Counted from the stretch's first letter, positions 35,279-45,597 are shown. The stretch: 64,000 nt of DNA from JAAUTT01 sp963846585 (GCA_963846585.1 CAWJWO010000015.1:434001-498000), one strand, 5' to 3'. Made by a program: numbers and translations. The notes: generated by a model not told the origin, from the letters alone.

Positions 35279-35965
35279 ATGGCAAAAAAAGAAGGTACAG
35301 AAGATAAAATTGAGAGTATTGAAACTGCTTTAGGAAAAACCGAACAATACATTGAAGAAAACCGGAAAAGCCTTACAATTATAGCAGGGGCTATAGTGGC
35401 AATAGTGGCAATATATTTTGGATTTACAAGATTTTATCTCAAACCAAAAGAGGAAAAAGCTGAATCACAAATGTATATAGCTGAACATTATTTTGAAATA
35501 GATTCGTTTAAGCTTGCGCTAAATGGTGATGGCAATTACCCCGGTTTTTTAAATATTATTGATGATTACAGGTTAACTAAATCAGCAAATCTTTCTACTT
35601 ATTATGCTGGAATATGTTATAAAAATTTGGGTAAATACAATTTAGCTATTGATTATCTTAAAAAATTCGACCTTGACGATAAATTAATTTCAAGTGTTGC
35701 TCTTGGTTCAATTGGTGATTGTTACTCTGAAATTAATCAAAGCGATGAGGCGGTTAAATATTACGAAAGAGCAGCCGATCATGTAAAAAATGAATTTACC
35801 TCCCCAATTTACCTCATGCGTGCAGGTATTCTCCTCGAAGAAACCGGGGCCTTTAAAAAAGCCTTAAAGATTTATAGCCGGATTGAAAAAGAATTTAATA
35901 AATCACAGGAAGGCCAGCAGATTTCTAAGTATATCACCAGGGTTAAGGTAGAAGGACATTTATAA
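35279..35965 (+). CDS. Membrane-anchored tetratricopeptide-repeat protein
   Basis: A 228-residue protein with an N-terminal cytoplasmic stretch, one transmembrane helix (SLTIIAGAIVAIVAIYFGF, about residues 36-54) and three to four TPR units behind it (for example YYAGICYKNLGKYNLAIDYLKKF and ALGSIGDCYSEINQSDEAVKYYERA). The architecture resembles YfgM-type periplasmic scaffold proteins. A promoter match (TTG 35219-35221, TACATTTG 35245-35252) lies just upstream. It is followed by a repeat array only a few bases after the stop. Confidence 0.8.
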   Translation: MAKKEGTEDKIESIETALGKTEQYIEENRKSLTIIAGAIVAIVAIYFGFTRFYLKPKEEKAESQMYIAEHYFEIDSFKLALNGDGNYPGFLNIIDDYRLTKSANLSTYYAGICYKNLGKYNLAIDYLKKFDLDDKLISSVALGSIGDCYSEINQSDEAVKYYERAADHVKNEFTSPIYLMRAGILLEETGAFKKALKIYSRIEKEFNKSQEGQQISKYITRVKVEGHL

Positions 35966-35968
35966 ACA

Positions 35969-36152
35969 GAACCAGGAGCCAAGAGCCAGGAGCCAGGACT
36001 TGGCTTTTTGTTATCAGGGAAAAGTGATATAGTGATGTATCCTAAATATAACTGCAAAAGATTTGTAATAATAATTTGTCGAATATAGAATTTACTTATC
36101 TTTAATTTAATGAAATATAAAATCTTGGTTCCTGGCTCTTGGTTCCTGGTTC
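35969..36152. repeat. Inverted pair of aRccaRg arrays
   Basis: A left array (accaggagccaagagccagg..., 35969-36001) and its reverse complement (cttggttcctggctcttgg..., 36124-36152) bracket about 120 bp without a gene, between the TPR and nucleotidyltransferase genes. This is the last such pair before the 36-57 kb block. Confidence 0.82.
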
Positions 36153-36185
36153 TATTAAAGAACAAATTACTTAAGATTATTTACA

Positions 36186-36914
36186 ATGAAGGCCATGATT
36201 TTGGCTGCAGGGTTAGGTACCCGTTTGCAGCCATATACTTTTTCCAAACCAAAAGCTCTTGTTCCTGTTAATGGTATTCCAATTTTAGAAATTATAATCC
36301 GGCGTTTAAAAAAGTATGGAATTTCTGAAATAGTTATTAATGTTCATCATTTTGCAGACCAAATAAAAGAATTTCTTGCCTTTCATAATAATTTTGATAT
36401 TTCAATACAAATATCTGATGAAACATCTCAGTTGCTTGAAACTGGAGGGGGACTCGTTAAAGCCGGTAATTTTTTCAGGGACGGAAAACCATTTTTAGTG
36501 CATAATGTAGATGTACTAACTGATTTTAATATTAATGACTTATTTGAATACCATTTAAAAAACAGACCTTTGGCTACCCTGGCAGTTAAAGACAGAATTA
36601 CTTCAAGGTCATTATTGATAAATAAAGAGTTACAACTTTGCGGCTGGAGAAATAACCAAACAGGTGAAACCAAAATTGCACGGAAGACCACAGAAAAACT
36701 TATTCCAATTGCATTTTCATGTGTTTATGTGCTCGATCCGGAGATATTTACCCTTATTACTGAAACCGGAAAATTTTCGATCATGGATTCCTTTCTTCGG
36801 CTTGCCTCTGAAAATGACATTTTGACCTGGCCTCATCCCCAAAACTTTTGGTACGATCTTGGAAGGACAGAAAACCTGGCAATTGCAGGACCGTTTGTTG
36901 AAAAAGTATTGTAA
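36186..36914 (+). CDS. Sugar-1-phosphate nucleotidyltransferase (NTP_transferase family)
   Basis: A 242-residue enzyme with the NDP-sugar pyrophosphorylase signature AMILAAGLGTRLQPYTFSKPKALVPV (residues 3-28), a metal-binding Asp in HNVDVLTDF and a C-terminal WYDLGRTENL. It is a short form, as in MurU or mannose-1-phosphate guanylyltransferase relatives. The sugar and nucleotide are not determinable. It lies 99 bp before the transglutaminase/ATP-grasp cluster on the same strand. Confidence 0.85.
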   Translation: MKAMILAAGLGTRLQPYTFSKPKALVPVNGIPILEIIIRRLKKYGISEIVINVHHFADQIKEFLAFHNNFDISIQISDETSQLLETGGGLVKAGNFFRDGKPFLVHNVDVLTDFNINDLFEYHLKNRPLATLAVKDRITSRSLLINKELQLCGWRNNQTGETKIARKTTEKLIPIAFSCVYVLDPEIFTLITETGKFSIMDSFLRLASENDILTWPHPQNFWYDLGRTENLAIAGPFVEKVL

Positions 36915-37013
36915 ATTATGGATTACCTGTTTTTGTTAACTTTTCAATTATAACCTTTAACAATTTTATATATTTTTCTGTTATAGTAATAAAACTTAAT
37001 AATATTAATTTCA

Positions 37014-40000
37014 ATGGCATTAAGAGTTGTAATTTCACATAAAACACTATATAAATATGACAGATTAGTTACCCTCTCTCCTCATATTTTTCGTTTAAGG
37101 CCTGCGCCACATAGCCGTACACCTATTGAAGCATATTCGATTAAAATAAAACCTGAAAATAATTTTTTTAACTGGCAACAGGACCCATTTGGTAACTATT
37201 TAGCCAGACTTATATTTAAAGAAAAAACAAAAACCCTATCAATTGAAGTTGAAATTATTGTTGATTTAAAAACGATCAATCCATTTGATTTTTTTATTGA
37301 AGAATCGGCAATAGATTTCCCATTTAAGTATGATGAAACGCTACAAAAGGAATTGCTCCCATATCTTGAAAAGATTCCAAAAAGTGATTTGTTTGCACAG
37401 TGGCTCGAAACAATTGATACAACACCTCGAAGAACAATAGATTTCCTTATCGAATTAAACAGACGCCTAAATAAATATGTTTCATATACTATCAGGTTGG
37501 AACAAGGAGTTCAGCCAATAGAAATTACACTTAAGAAAAGATCTGGTTCGTGTCGTGATTTTGCCTGGTTACTCGTTCAAACACTTCGTCATTTTGAATT
37601 TGGTGCCCGTTTTGTTTCAGGTTATCTTGTACAACTTGCAACAGACATTAAATCCCTGGACGGCCCTTCAGGTCCTGAAAAGGATTTTACTGACCTGCAT
37701 GCATGGGCAGAAGTGTATTTACCTGGTGCCGGATGGATAGGTCTGGATGCGACTTCAGGTCTCTTAACAGGTGAAGGACATATTCCACTTGCTTGTACAC
37801 CATCATTCGAAAGTGCTGCAGCAATCACGGGTTTTACAGATGTTTGCAATACCGAATTTTTTTATGATAACACTGTAAAAAGAATTTTTGAATCACCAAG
37901 GGTCACCAAACCTTATACAACTGATCAATGGAACGATATTTACAATCTTGGTTTTAAAGTAGATGAAGATTTGAACAATAATGATGTGAGACTTACCATG
38001 GGAGGTGAGCCCACTTTTGTGTCAATTGACGATATGGAAACAGCCGAATGGAATACCGAAGCTAATGGTACTAATAAAAGAATTCTTGCAGGTACATTGG
38101 CGGGAAGGTTACTTGATAAGTTTACAAAAGGAGGCATGATTCAGCATACTCAGGGTAAATGGTACCCAAGTGAACCTTTACCCCGCTGGCAAATTGGAAT
38201 TTATTGGCGAAAAGATGGAAAGCCAATTTGGATAAACCAAAAACTACTTTGTTCATTTAATGAAAAATATATTTTGGATAATAATGCACCGGAATTATTC
38301 TTACAAACACTTGCCAGATATCTGGGTTGTAGCTCACAATATTTATTGCCTGCATATGAAGATATATTTTACTTTTTATGGGAGGAAGGGAAATTGCCTC
38401 TGGATGTTGATCCTTTAGAAAGCAATCCTGAAGATCCTTTAGTACGTCAAAAATTAAGTGATATTCTTAATCACGGAATGGATAAACCCGTTGGATATAT
38501 ATTGCCCCTAAGCTGGTATAAAATCAAATGGATAACATGTAAATGGGAATTCAGACGAAAACATTTATTTTTGATTCCAGGGAATTCGCCAATTGGATTA
38601 CGTTTACCTCTGGAATCGCTCATAATCAATCCAATTTTAGAAACAGAGCACATATATGAACCTGATTTATATTCTGAACCAGAGAAATTAGGAGATTATT
38701 CCGAATTAATTAAAAAAAGAAGATCACAAAATTTTAGTAAATCTGATGAAGCCGAACCTTCAGTTTTTACAAGGAAAGCCATTTGTGCAGATGTTAGAGA
38801 CAAAAAGTTACATATTTTTCTTCCACCTGTAGATAGCCTGGAATTATTTTTGGATTTAATCGCTTCTTTGGAAGCTACTGCTAAAGAATTATCAATTCCT
38901 GTTATAATTGAAGGATATGAACCTCCATTTGATAACCGTCTGGAAAAAATTAAAATAACACCTGATCCTGGAGTAATTGAAGTTAATATCCATCCTTCAA
39001 AGAACTGGAAAGAATTAACAGAAACAATAATGACTCTGTATGAGGAAGCACGATTATCAAGATTAGGTACTGAAAAATTTATGCTCGATGGAAAACATAC
39101 CGGCACAGGAGGTGGAAATCATGTTACAATCGGTGGAAATAAACCTTCTGATAGTCCAATATTACGTAATCCTGAACTGTTGCAGAGTTTACTGACATTC
39201 TGGCAACACCATCCCGGTTTATCCTATTTGTTTACAGGATCTTTTGTCGGGGCTACCAGTCAGGCCCCCAGGGTAGATGAAGGCCGTTTTGAAAATTTAT
39301 ATGAACTGGAAATTGCTTTCAGTCAAATTCCAAAAACAAAAGACATTCCCTTTTGGACAACTGACAGGCTATTCAGACATTTGCTTACCGATATAACAGG
39401 AAATACTCACAGATCAGAATTTTGTATCGATAAATTATATTCGCCTGATTCAGTTTCAGGCCGTTTAGGTATTCTTGAATTACGTGCTTTCGATATGCCT
39501 CCCCATGCCCAAATGAGCCTTTTGCAAATGTTGCTGGTCCGTACCCTAATAGCATGGTTTTGGAAGAAACCATATAAGCATAAACTGGTGCGATGGGGAA
39601 CAGAATTACATGACAAATTTTTAATGGAACATTATGTTAAAGAAGATATTCGGGATATTGTAACTCAACTAAATGAAGCAGGATATCCATTTAAGCCTGA
39701 ATGGTTCGATCCTTTTTTCGAATTTCGGTTCCCTATTTATGGAATGGTTAATATAAATGGGGTACAAATGCATTTAAGCATGGCAATTGAACCATGGCAG
39801 GTCCTGGGAGAAGAAATGACGGGAAGGGGAACAGCAAGATATGTAGATTCGTCAATGGAAAGAATACAAGTTAAAGTAAACGATTTCATAGCTGAAAGAT
39901 ATGTACTTACGTGTAATGGAATAAAAATTCCTTTAACATACACAGGTAAGGAAGGAGAATATGTTTCAGGTATAAGATATAAAGCCTGGAACCCATGGTC

Positions 40001-40355
40001 ATCATTACATCCGACTATTGGAGTTGATGCTCCTTTGGTTTTTGATCTGTTGGATAAATGGAATCAAAGATCAATAGGAGGATGTACATATTTTGTATCT
40101 CACCCCGGAGGCTTGTCATATGATACTTTTCCGGTAAACAGCCTTGAGGCGGAATCAAGAAGAATAAACAGGTTCTGGGACATAGGCCATTCACAGGGAG
40201 AAATTTTACCTGTGGAACAAACTGAAACAACAAGTACTATAATAAGAAAAGTTGAGGGCCATAAAATAATAAAAACATTTGATTACCGGGAAATCCCGCT
40301 AAGTATTGAATTTCCGCATACACTTGATCTTCGTCAAAATTGGAAAATAAGCTAA
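37014..40355 (+). CDS. Transglutaminase fused to DUF2126 (amidoligase-cluster protein)
   Basis: A 1113-residue protein. A transglutaminase-like domain with its N-terminal beta region occupies about residues 1-290 and has an intact triad (Cys180 in GSGSCRDFAW-type context, His229 in LHAWAEV, Asp245 in GLDATSG). The remainder is the large DUF2126 region (for example GGEPTFVSIDD near 333, GTGGGNHVTIGG near 704 and LELRAFDMPPHAQMS near 823). This fusion is a hallmark of operons with circularly permuted ATP-grasp and alpha-E proteins, proposed to make or process peptide-like amide bonds (Iyer and colleagues' amidoligase survey). The next gene starts 5 bp after its stop. The product is unknown. Confidence 0.85.
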   Translation: MALRVVISHKTLYKYDRLVTLSPHIFRLRPAPHSRTPIEAYSIKIKPENNFFNWQQDPFGNYLARLIFKEKTKTLSIEVEIIVDLKTINPFDFFIEESAIDFPFKYDETLQKELLPYLEKIPKSDLFAQWLETIDTTPRRTIDFLIELNRRLNKYVSYTIRLEQGVQPIEITLKKRSGSCRDFAWLLVQTLRHFEFGARFVSGYLVQLATDIKSLDGPSGPEKDFTDLHAWAEVYLPGAGWIGLDATSGLLTGEGHIPLACTPSFESAAAITGFTDVCNTEFFYDNTVKRIFESPRVTKPYTTDQWNDIYNLGFKVDEDLNNNDVRLTMGGEPTFVSIDDMETAEWNTEANGTNKRILAGTLAGRLLDKFTKGGMIQHTQGKWYPSEPLPRWQIGIYWRKDGKPIWINQKLLCSFNEKYILDNNAPELFLQTLARYLGCSSQYLLPAYEDIFYFLWEEGKLPLDVDPLESNPEDPLVRQKLSDILNHGMDKPVGYILPLSWYKIKWITCKWEFRRKHLFLIPGNSPIGLRLPLESLIINPILETEHIYEPDLYSEPEKLGDYSELIKKRRSQNFSKSDEAEPSVFTRKAICADVRDKKLHIFLPPVDSLELFLDLIASLEATAKELSIPVIIEGYEPPFDNRLEKIKITPDPGVIEVNIHPSKNWKELTETIMTLYEEARLSRLGTEKFMLDGKHTGTGGGNHVTIGGNKPSDSPILRNPELLQSLLTFWQHHPGLSYLFTGSFVGATSQAPRVDEGRFENLYELEIAFSQIPKTKDIPFWTTDRLFRHLLTDITGNTHRSEFCIDKLYSPDSVSGRLGILELRAFDMPPHAQMSLLQMLLVRTLIAWFWKKPYKHKLVRWGTELHDKFLMEHYVKEDIRDIVTQLNEAGYPFKPEWFDPFFEFRFPIYGMVNINGVQMHLSMAIEPWQVLGEEMTGRGTARYVDSSMERIQVKVNDFIAERYVLTCNGIKIPLTYTGKEGEYVSGIRYKAWNPWSSLHPTIGVDAPLVFDLLDKWNQRSIGGCTYFVSHPGGLSYDTFPVNSLEAESRRINRFWDIGHSQGEILPVEQTETTSTIIRKVEGHKIIKTFDYREIPLSIEFPHTLDLRQNWKIS

Positions 40356-40360
40356 AACTT

Positions 40361-42913
40361 ATGACTGATAGTATTTTTACCATGTTTAATAATTATTTTA
40401 GTAATGATAGCTATGATGAAATGCTATCAGCATCTATGGAATTGAATCCAAATTGGAATGCATTAGTTTCAAACATACATAATATTGGTACAAAAGGACT
40501 TGTGTCAATACAAAATGATTTGAATTGGTTTTTGAGTGAAAATGGAGTTACTTATAATGTGTATAACGATCCAAATGGATTAAACAGACCCTGGAACTTG
40601 AATGTTATGCCATTAATTATTCATGATCGGGAATGGAAAACTATAGAAAAAGGAATTAAACAACGTACTGAAATACTAAATTTAATTATAAAAGATATAT
40701 ATGGTAAACGGGAACTCATAAAAAACGGAATTATCCCACAGGAAGTTATTTATAGTCATCGCGGATTTTTAAGACAGTGCGATCAGATTTTCTATAATAC
40801 AAACAAACATTTACTTATTCATGCAATGGATATAGCCAGGGGCCCGGATGGACGAATGTGGGTTATAAATGACAGGACACAGGCTCCGTCCGGAATGGGA
40901 TATGCATTGGAAAACAGGCTTACAATGGGTCGCGTAATGCCCGATTTGTTTCAAAATATGCATGTTAAAAAGCTTTCCGGTTTTTTCCAACAATTTAATG
41001 AACTTTTAGTTGGTTCAAGTCCTGGTAAAAAAGATAATCCCAATATTGTTATTTTAAGTCCTGGTCCGCACAATGAAACCTATTTTGAACATGCATTCTT
41101 AGCATCATTTCTTGGCTATCCCCTGGTGGAAGGAAATGATTTAAATGTCCGTGATAGTAAATTATGGATGAAATCTTTAAAAGGTCTGAAACACATCGAC
41201 GTTGTACTGAGAAGGGTAGACGATATGTATTCTGATCCTCTTGAATTAATGGAAGATTCCCATCTGGGTGTCGCAGGTTTATTGGAAGTTATAAGGCAGG
41301 GAAACGTATTGGTAATAAACCCAATAGGAAGCAGGATCCTTGAAAACCCTGGATTAATTCCTTTTATAAATGGAGTATCCTGGTATTTTCTAAACGAAGA
41401 ACTTATATTACCACAAATACCATCATGGTGGTGTGGACAGGAAAATGAAAAAAAATATGTACTTGAACATTTATCAGGTTTAATAGTTAAAAGAATTGAC
41501 AGATCGAGTCCGGCAAGTATATTCTTTGGAGAACAAATGAGTAAAGCCGGGCTTGATGATTTGCACAGGGAAATTTCCGACAGACCATACCGGTTTGTTG
41601 CCCAGGAAAAAATTGGATTTTCTACTTCTCCAACTTTTGTTAACCAACAATTTGAACCACGTAATTCAGTATGGCGAACCTTTTCGATTGCAAATAAACA
41701 GGAATATTGCGTTATGCCGGGTGGTTTAGTTCGAGTTGCAGGTGAAAGAGGCGAGATAATGGTGTCAAATCAAAAAGGAGGGACCAACAAAGATATTTGG
41801 ATAATAGAAGATACTGAAGAACAGGCTGATAATTCCTCATTATGGAATAATAAAACAACTATCAGTATTTCAGGTCTCGATGATTTGCCCAGTCATACGG
41901 CCGAAAACTTATTCTGGGCCGGAAGATATGTTGGTCGTACTCTTACTGTTGCAAGGTTTATTCGTATGGTATTAAAGCAAATGACTTATATTCAGTTTAA
42001 TGAACGAAAACCACACTCACAAAGTTTACAACTTTTATTTCAGGCTGTAACACATATTACAGGAACCTATCCCGGATTTATTATTCAAAAGGATAAAAAT
42101 ATCAGTGTCGATGAATATTCTGAAATTCTCTCTGTTATATTAGATAAAACAAGGCCCGGAAGTTTATCATCCACGATATCAATGTTTACAAGCTCCTACT
42201 TTTCGATTCGCAATCTTTGGTCTGCCGATATGTGGAGGGTATTTGACCGGATTGAAAAAATTTGGGAAACTCTGCAAAATGACACAAAAATACAAATCAG
42301 GGATATTATTCAATTGCTGGATCAGTTAATAACCAGGCTCATAGCATTTATGGGCCTGGTTGAGGAAAGTATCTTAATTGAACAGGGATTACTATTATAT
42401 TTTATTGGGTTACAACTGGAGCAAAGCATATTGAATATTTCAAAATGCAGGGCATTATTAATTGTAAAACAGAGCGAACAAGTAGAATATGAAATACTTG
42501 AATCGCTGCTTACGAGTCATGAAAGCCTCAATATATACAGGTACAGTTATAAAACATATATCAAACTTGAAAATGTAATCGATTTGATAATACTTGACCT
42601 TAAATATCCAAGATCGCTTTCATATAAATTAAACAGGCTTAATAAAGACCTTGCGTTACTTCCTCAATCTAAAATTACACATGAACTTACCGATTACGAA
42701 AAATATGTATTTGAGGCATTTTCTAAAATCCGGCTGGCTAATTCAATTGAATTGATAAAGACAGAAGAAAACAGTTTGGTAAGAAATAAGTTAGATAATT
42801 TACTGCTTGAAATCAGTGAATTACTTAATAACACCTCATTGGCTGTTTCAAATACATATTTTAGTCATATTTACACACAAAACCAATTAGTTAATCAATA
42901 CGTACCAATATAA
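40361..42913 (+). CDS. Circularly permuted ATP-grasp protein fused to an alpha-E domain
   Basis: An 850-residue fusion. Residues 1 to about 475 form the circularly permuted ATP-grasp (DUF404/DUF407) part and about 520-840 the alpha-E (DUF403) part, starting at HTAENLFWAGRYVGRT. The domain order corresponds to the two separate genes at 45645-47138 and 44662-45597. Where the stand-alone enzyme has KPVDQSGGYG, this copy reads KRIDRSSPAS; where that one has NAIGNGIADDKA, this one has NPIGSRILENPG. Nucleotide binding may therefore be altered. I use ATG 40361; an in-frame TTG at 40340 would overlap the preceding gene. Confidence 0.82.
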   Translation: MTDSIFTMFNNYFSNDSYDEMLSASMELNPNWNALVSNIHNIGTKGLVSIQNDLNWFLSENGVTYNVYNDPNGLNRPWNLNVMPLIIHDREWKTIEKGIKQRTEILNLIIKDIYGKRELIKNGIIPQEVIYSHRGFLRQCDQIFYNTNKHLLIHAMDIARGPDGRMWVINDRTQAPSGMGYALENRLTMGRVMPDLFQNMHVKKLSGFFQQFNELLVGSSPGKKDNPNIVILSPGPHNETYFEHAFLASFLGYPLVEGNDLNVRDSKLWMKSLKGLKHIDVVLRRVDDMYSDPLELMEDSHLGVAGLLEVIRQGNVLVINPIGSRILENPGLIPFINGVSWYFLNEELILPQIPSWWCGQENEKKYVLEHLSGLIVKRIDRSSPASIFFGEQMSKAGLDDLHREISDRPYRFVAQEKIGFSTSPTFVNQQFEPRNSVWRTFSIANKQEYCVMPGGLVRVAGERGEIMVSNQKGGTNKDIWIIEDTEEQADNSSLWNNKTTISISGLDDLPSHTAENLFWAGRYVGRTLTVARFIRMVLKQMTYIQFNERKPHSQSLQLLFQAVTHITGTYPGFIIQKDKNISVDEYSEILSVILDKTRPGSLSSTISMFTSSYFSIRNLWSADMWRVFDRIEKIWETLQNDTKIQIRDIIQLLDQLITRLIAFMGLVEESILIEQGLLLYFIGLQLEQSILNISKCRALLIVKQSEQVEYEILESLLTSHESLNIYRYSYKTYIKLENVIDLIILDLKYPRSLSYKLNRLNKDLALLPQSKITHELTDYEKYVFEAFSKIRLANSIELIKTEENSLVRNKLDNLLLEISELLNNTSLAVSNTYFSHIYTQNQLVNQYVPI

Positions 42914-42916
42914 AAC

Positions 42917-43804
42917 ATGATATATTCACTTTCTCATTCTACAGAATATATTTATGACAATTATGTTAATTATTGTCATAACCTTGCTATATTAAAACCT
43001 CGGGAAAACATGGAGCAACAATTGCTTGAATTCGATATTGAAATAATACCTTCCCCAACTGAAATTACAGAAAGAATTGATTTTTTTGGTAATAATGTTA
43101 CCAGATTTTCAATACAATATCCACATAATAAGTTAATTGTAAGAACAATGACTAAAATTTCACGAAATTATGTCACATATAACAATTCTTTATTTTCAAC
43201 ATCATTTAATGGAATTACACTTTTTGAAGCATTAAATGAATTACAAAAAACAAATCCGGAAATTCTTGATGCGAGACAATTTATTTTAGAATCACCTTTT
43301 ATAAGAAAAGTCTCCGATGAAATAAAAGAATATTCAAGAAAATCATTTCAACCGAATCGTTCCATCTTTAAATCAGCATTTGAATTAATGGAACGTATTC
43401 ACTCCGATTTTCAATTTATTCCTGGTTATACCAATGTTTCTACACCAATTAATGAGGTTTTTATGGAAAAAAAAGGAGTGTGTCAGGATTTTGCCCATGT
43501 TGCCATTGCTTGTATAAGATCAGTGGGACTTCCTGCAAGGTATATAAGTGGTTATATCAACACTTTTTCACCTGAAGGCAAAGAAAAACTCCTTGGCGCT
43601 GATGCTTCACATGCGTGGTTCTCAATTTTTATTCCTGGATTTGGATGGATAGACTTTGACCCGACTAATAATCAGATACCTGAAAACCAACATATATTAT
43701 TAGCTTGGGGCCGTGATTATTATGATGTTCCACCTTTGAAAGGAGTAATTTACAGTAATGGTAAACAAAAAATGAAAGTAGCAGTGGATATAAGGGAAAT
43801 TTAG
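42917..43804 (+). CDS. Transglutaminase-like protein (plus-strand set)
   Basis: A 295-residue cytoplasmic protein with a Bact_transglu_N-type beta domain (about 1-130) and a transglutaminase core: Cys in KKGVCQDFAHVA, His in SHAWFSIFIPG and Asp in WIDFDPTNN, all present. It follows the ATP-grasp/alpha-E fusion by 3 bp and ends 3 bp from the convergent transglutaminase gene, so the two sets meet tail to tail. Confidence 0.85.
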   Translation: MIYSLSHSTEYIYDNYVNYCHNLAILKPRENMEQQLLEFDIEIIPSPTEITERIDFFGNNVTRFSIQYPHNKLIVRTMTKISRNYVTYNNSLFSTSFNGITLFEALNELQKTNPEILDARQFILESPFIRKVSDEIKEYSRKSFQPNRSIFKSAFELMERIHSDFQFIPGYTNVSTPINEVFMEKKGVCQDFAHVAIACIRSVGLPARYISGYINTFSPEGKEKLLGADASHAWFSIFIPGFGWIDFDPTNNQIPENQHILLAWGRDYYDVPPLKGVIYSNGKQKMKVAVDIREI

Positions 43805-43807
43805 TTG

Positions 43808-44662
43808 TTATTGATTAAGCTGTTCAGTAATATTTACTTTGTATTCAGTGGAACCAAGACCTTTTGCAACAATGATTCCCCTGATAGGCATACAGTCAGT
43901 ATAATCAAGTCCATGGCCTACTTTTATATGATTAACATTTGATAAAATATTGTTTGACGGATCGAATCCAATCCATCCGTTACCAGGTAAATATGCTTCG
44001 GCCCATGCATGCATTGCTAAATTGCCATTATATGAAGTCCCCTGGCTTAAATAGCCGGACACATAACGTGCAGGAATCTGGTTTGCTCTCATTAAAGCAA
44101 TAAACAAATGAGCCTGGTCCTGACAAACTCCAGCTTTCATGTTTAGTATTTCATCAATAGTTGTATGTGTTGTTGTAACACCAATTTGGTATTTTATATA
44201 ACTGTTTATCCAATTATTTATACGTTGTAGGTATTGAAAATGATCTTCATTGTGATATCTGAAAGTTTCCTTAGGAAATATGGTCTTATTTGGAGATGTA
44301 AATTCGCTGAACGACAAGTACCGAAAATAATTAATTTTAAAGTCCTCATCATTTAATATTTTATCTTGTTGATCTGTTAACAAACCATTTAAGTTAAAAG
44401 GGTTCACATTTTCTTTTTCGACAGTAGATATGACTTTTACTTTAAAAGAACAAAACTTGCCGGGTATTTTGAAACGAATTAAAGTTGCTCCAAATAGTGA
44501 TGTAGAGTATTGGGGTTTTACTTCAAGTGAATTTTCAATATTAAAGTACAAACATTTTTGATCAGTATTGTTTTCAGGTAATACCATCAATTCTATAACA
44601 GCTTCTCTAACAGGTCTGGTATAATAATTTTCGGTCTCATATGTTATGGTATATAATGTCAT
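43808..44662 (-). CDS. Transglutaminase-like protein (minus-strand set)
   Basis: A 284-residue paralogue of the convergent neighbour, with N-terminal beta domain and intact triad (Cys in MKAGVCQDQAHLF, His in MHAWAEAYLPG, Asp in WIGFDPSNN). Its ATG overlaps the alpha-E stop by 1 bp (TAATG), showing translational coupling. It is the last gene of the ATP-grasp, alpha-E, transglutaminase operon. Confidence 0.85.
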   Translation of the reverse strand: MTLYTITYETENYYTRPVREAVIELMVLPENNTDQKCLYFNIENSLEVKPQYSTSLFGATLIRFKIPGKFCSFKVKVISTVEKENVNPFNLNGLLTDQQDKILNDEDFKINYFRYLSFSEFTSPNKTIFPKETFRYHNEDHFQYLQRINNWINSYIKYQIGVTTTHTTIDEILNMKAGVCQDQAHLFIALMRANQIPARYVSGYLSQGTSYNGNLAMHAWAEAYLPGNGWIGFDPSNNILSNVNHIKVGHGLDYTDCMPIRGIIVAKGLGSTEYKVNITEQLNQ

Positions 44663-45597
44663 TAATAAGTAAAATACTCCTCCACAATTAAATTGGCAAA
44701 GAGGTTAATTTTCAGAAGTGTTTCCTCGAGGAATGAAATAATATTAACATCCGCTTCCTCCACTTCAAGATACCTGAAATGGTTAATATCTTTGCCAACT
44801 TTATATTCAAGGGATGTTTTTGAGAATTGTTTTTTTTGGCTTATGGCTTTTAACAATTCGTGCACAAGTGTCAGATTAAAAGAAACTGACCTTGGAAATT
44901 CTGGATTTAATAAAAGAAATTCCAGTGTATTTAACCTGTTTGGAAGGGCATTATAAAATTTACGGCACATATCCTTGGCTTCCAGGCAATCAAGGAGGAT
45001 ATTCCATTGCTGAAGTTCAAGTGAATCGCCTAATTTATAATCATTTAGAGCATTAATATCCTTAATTTTGCTTAACAATATCCTTATTACCTGTGTTGCC
45101 CTTTCAAGATTTATACCAAGATGGATAAATCTCCAGGTAACATCCTGCATTAATGTATTTTCAATTTTACCTCTTACAATTGTGCAATTTGTAATTACAT
45201 TAGTAGTAAAATCGTATAGACCCTTTGTTTTATAAACATCCACAGGGTATCCGGCAACGAAAAGATAATAATTGTTCATAGCCTCCCAGAGCTCATTTGA
45301 AATGGAATCTCTTACACTTCTGGCATTTTCACGTCCTGAGTAAACCGAAGAAAGAATGGAAACAGGATTATTTTCATCCAGTGCAACAGCTACCAAAACT
45401 TCTTCTTCCAGAGGTTTGTCGTTATCTGTTTGCATTCCTACCATTTCAAGAATAGAAAGTATTGATCTTTCACGTTGCTGGATATAAGGAACATCTATTG
45501 AAGAAAAATACTGGACACTCAGATACCTTGCCAAATGTTCACTTCGCTCCAGATAACGGCCAAACCAAAATAAATTTTCGGCAACTCGTGCTAACAT
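44662..45597 (-). CDS. Alpha-E (DUF403) protein
   Basis: A 311-residue all-helical protein beginning MLARVAENLFWFGRYLERSEHLAR, the alpha-E family start, with conserved ISNELWEAMNNYY and RFIHLGINLERATQVIRIL stretches. The biochemical role of alpha-E is unproven; it consistently accompanies circularly permuted ATP-grasp proteins. It is 47 bp behind the ATP-grasp gene. Confidence 0.85.
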   Translation of the reverse strand: MLARVAENLFWFGRYLERSEHLARYLSVQYFSSIDVPYIQQRERSILSILEMVGMQTDNDKPLEEEVLVAVALDENNPVSILSSVYSGRENARSVRDSISNELWEAMNNYYLFVAGYPVDVYKTKGLYDFTTNVITNCTIVRGKIENTLMQDVTWRFIHLGINLERATQVIRILLSKIKDINALNDYKLGDSLELQQWNILLDCLEAKDMCRKFYNALPNRLNTLEFLLLNPEFPRSVSFNLTLVHELLKAISQKKQFSKTSLEYKVGKDINHFRYLEVEEADVNIISFLEETLLKINLFANLIVEEYFTY

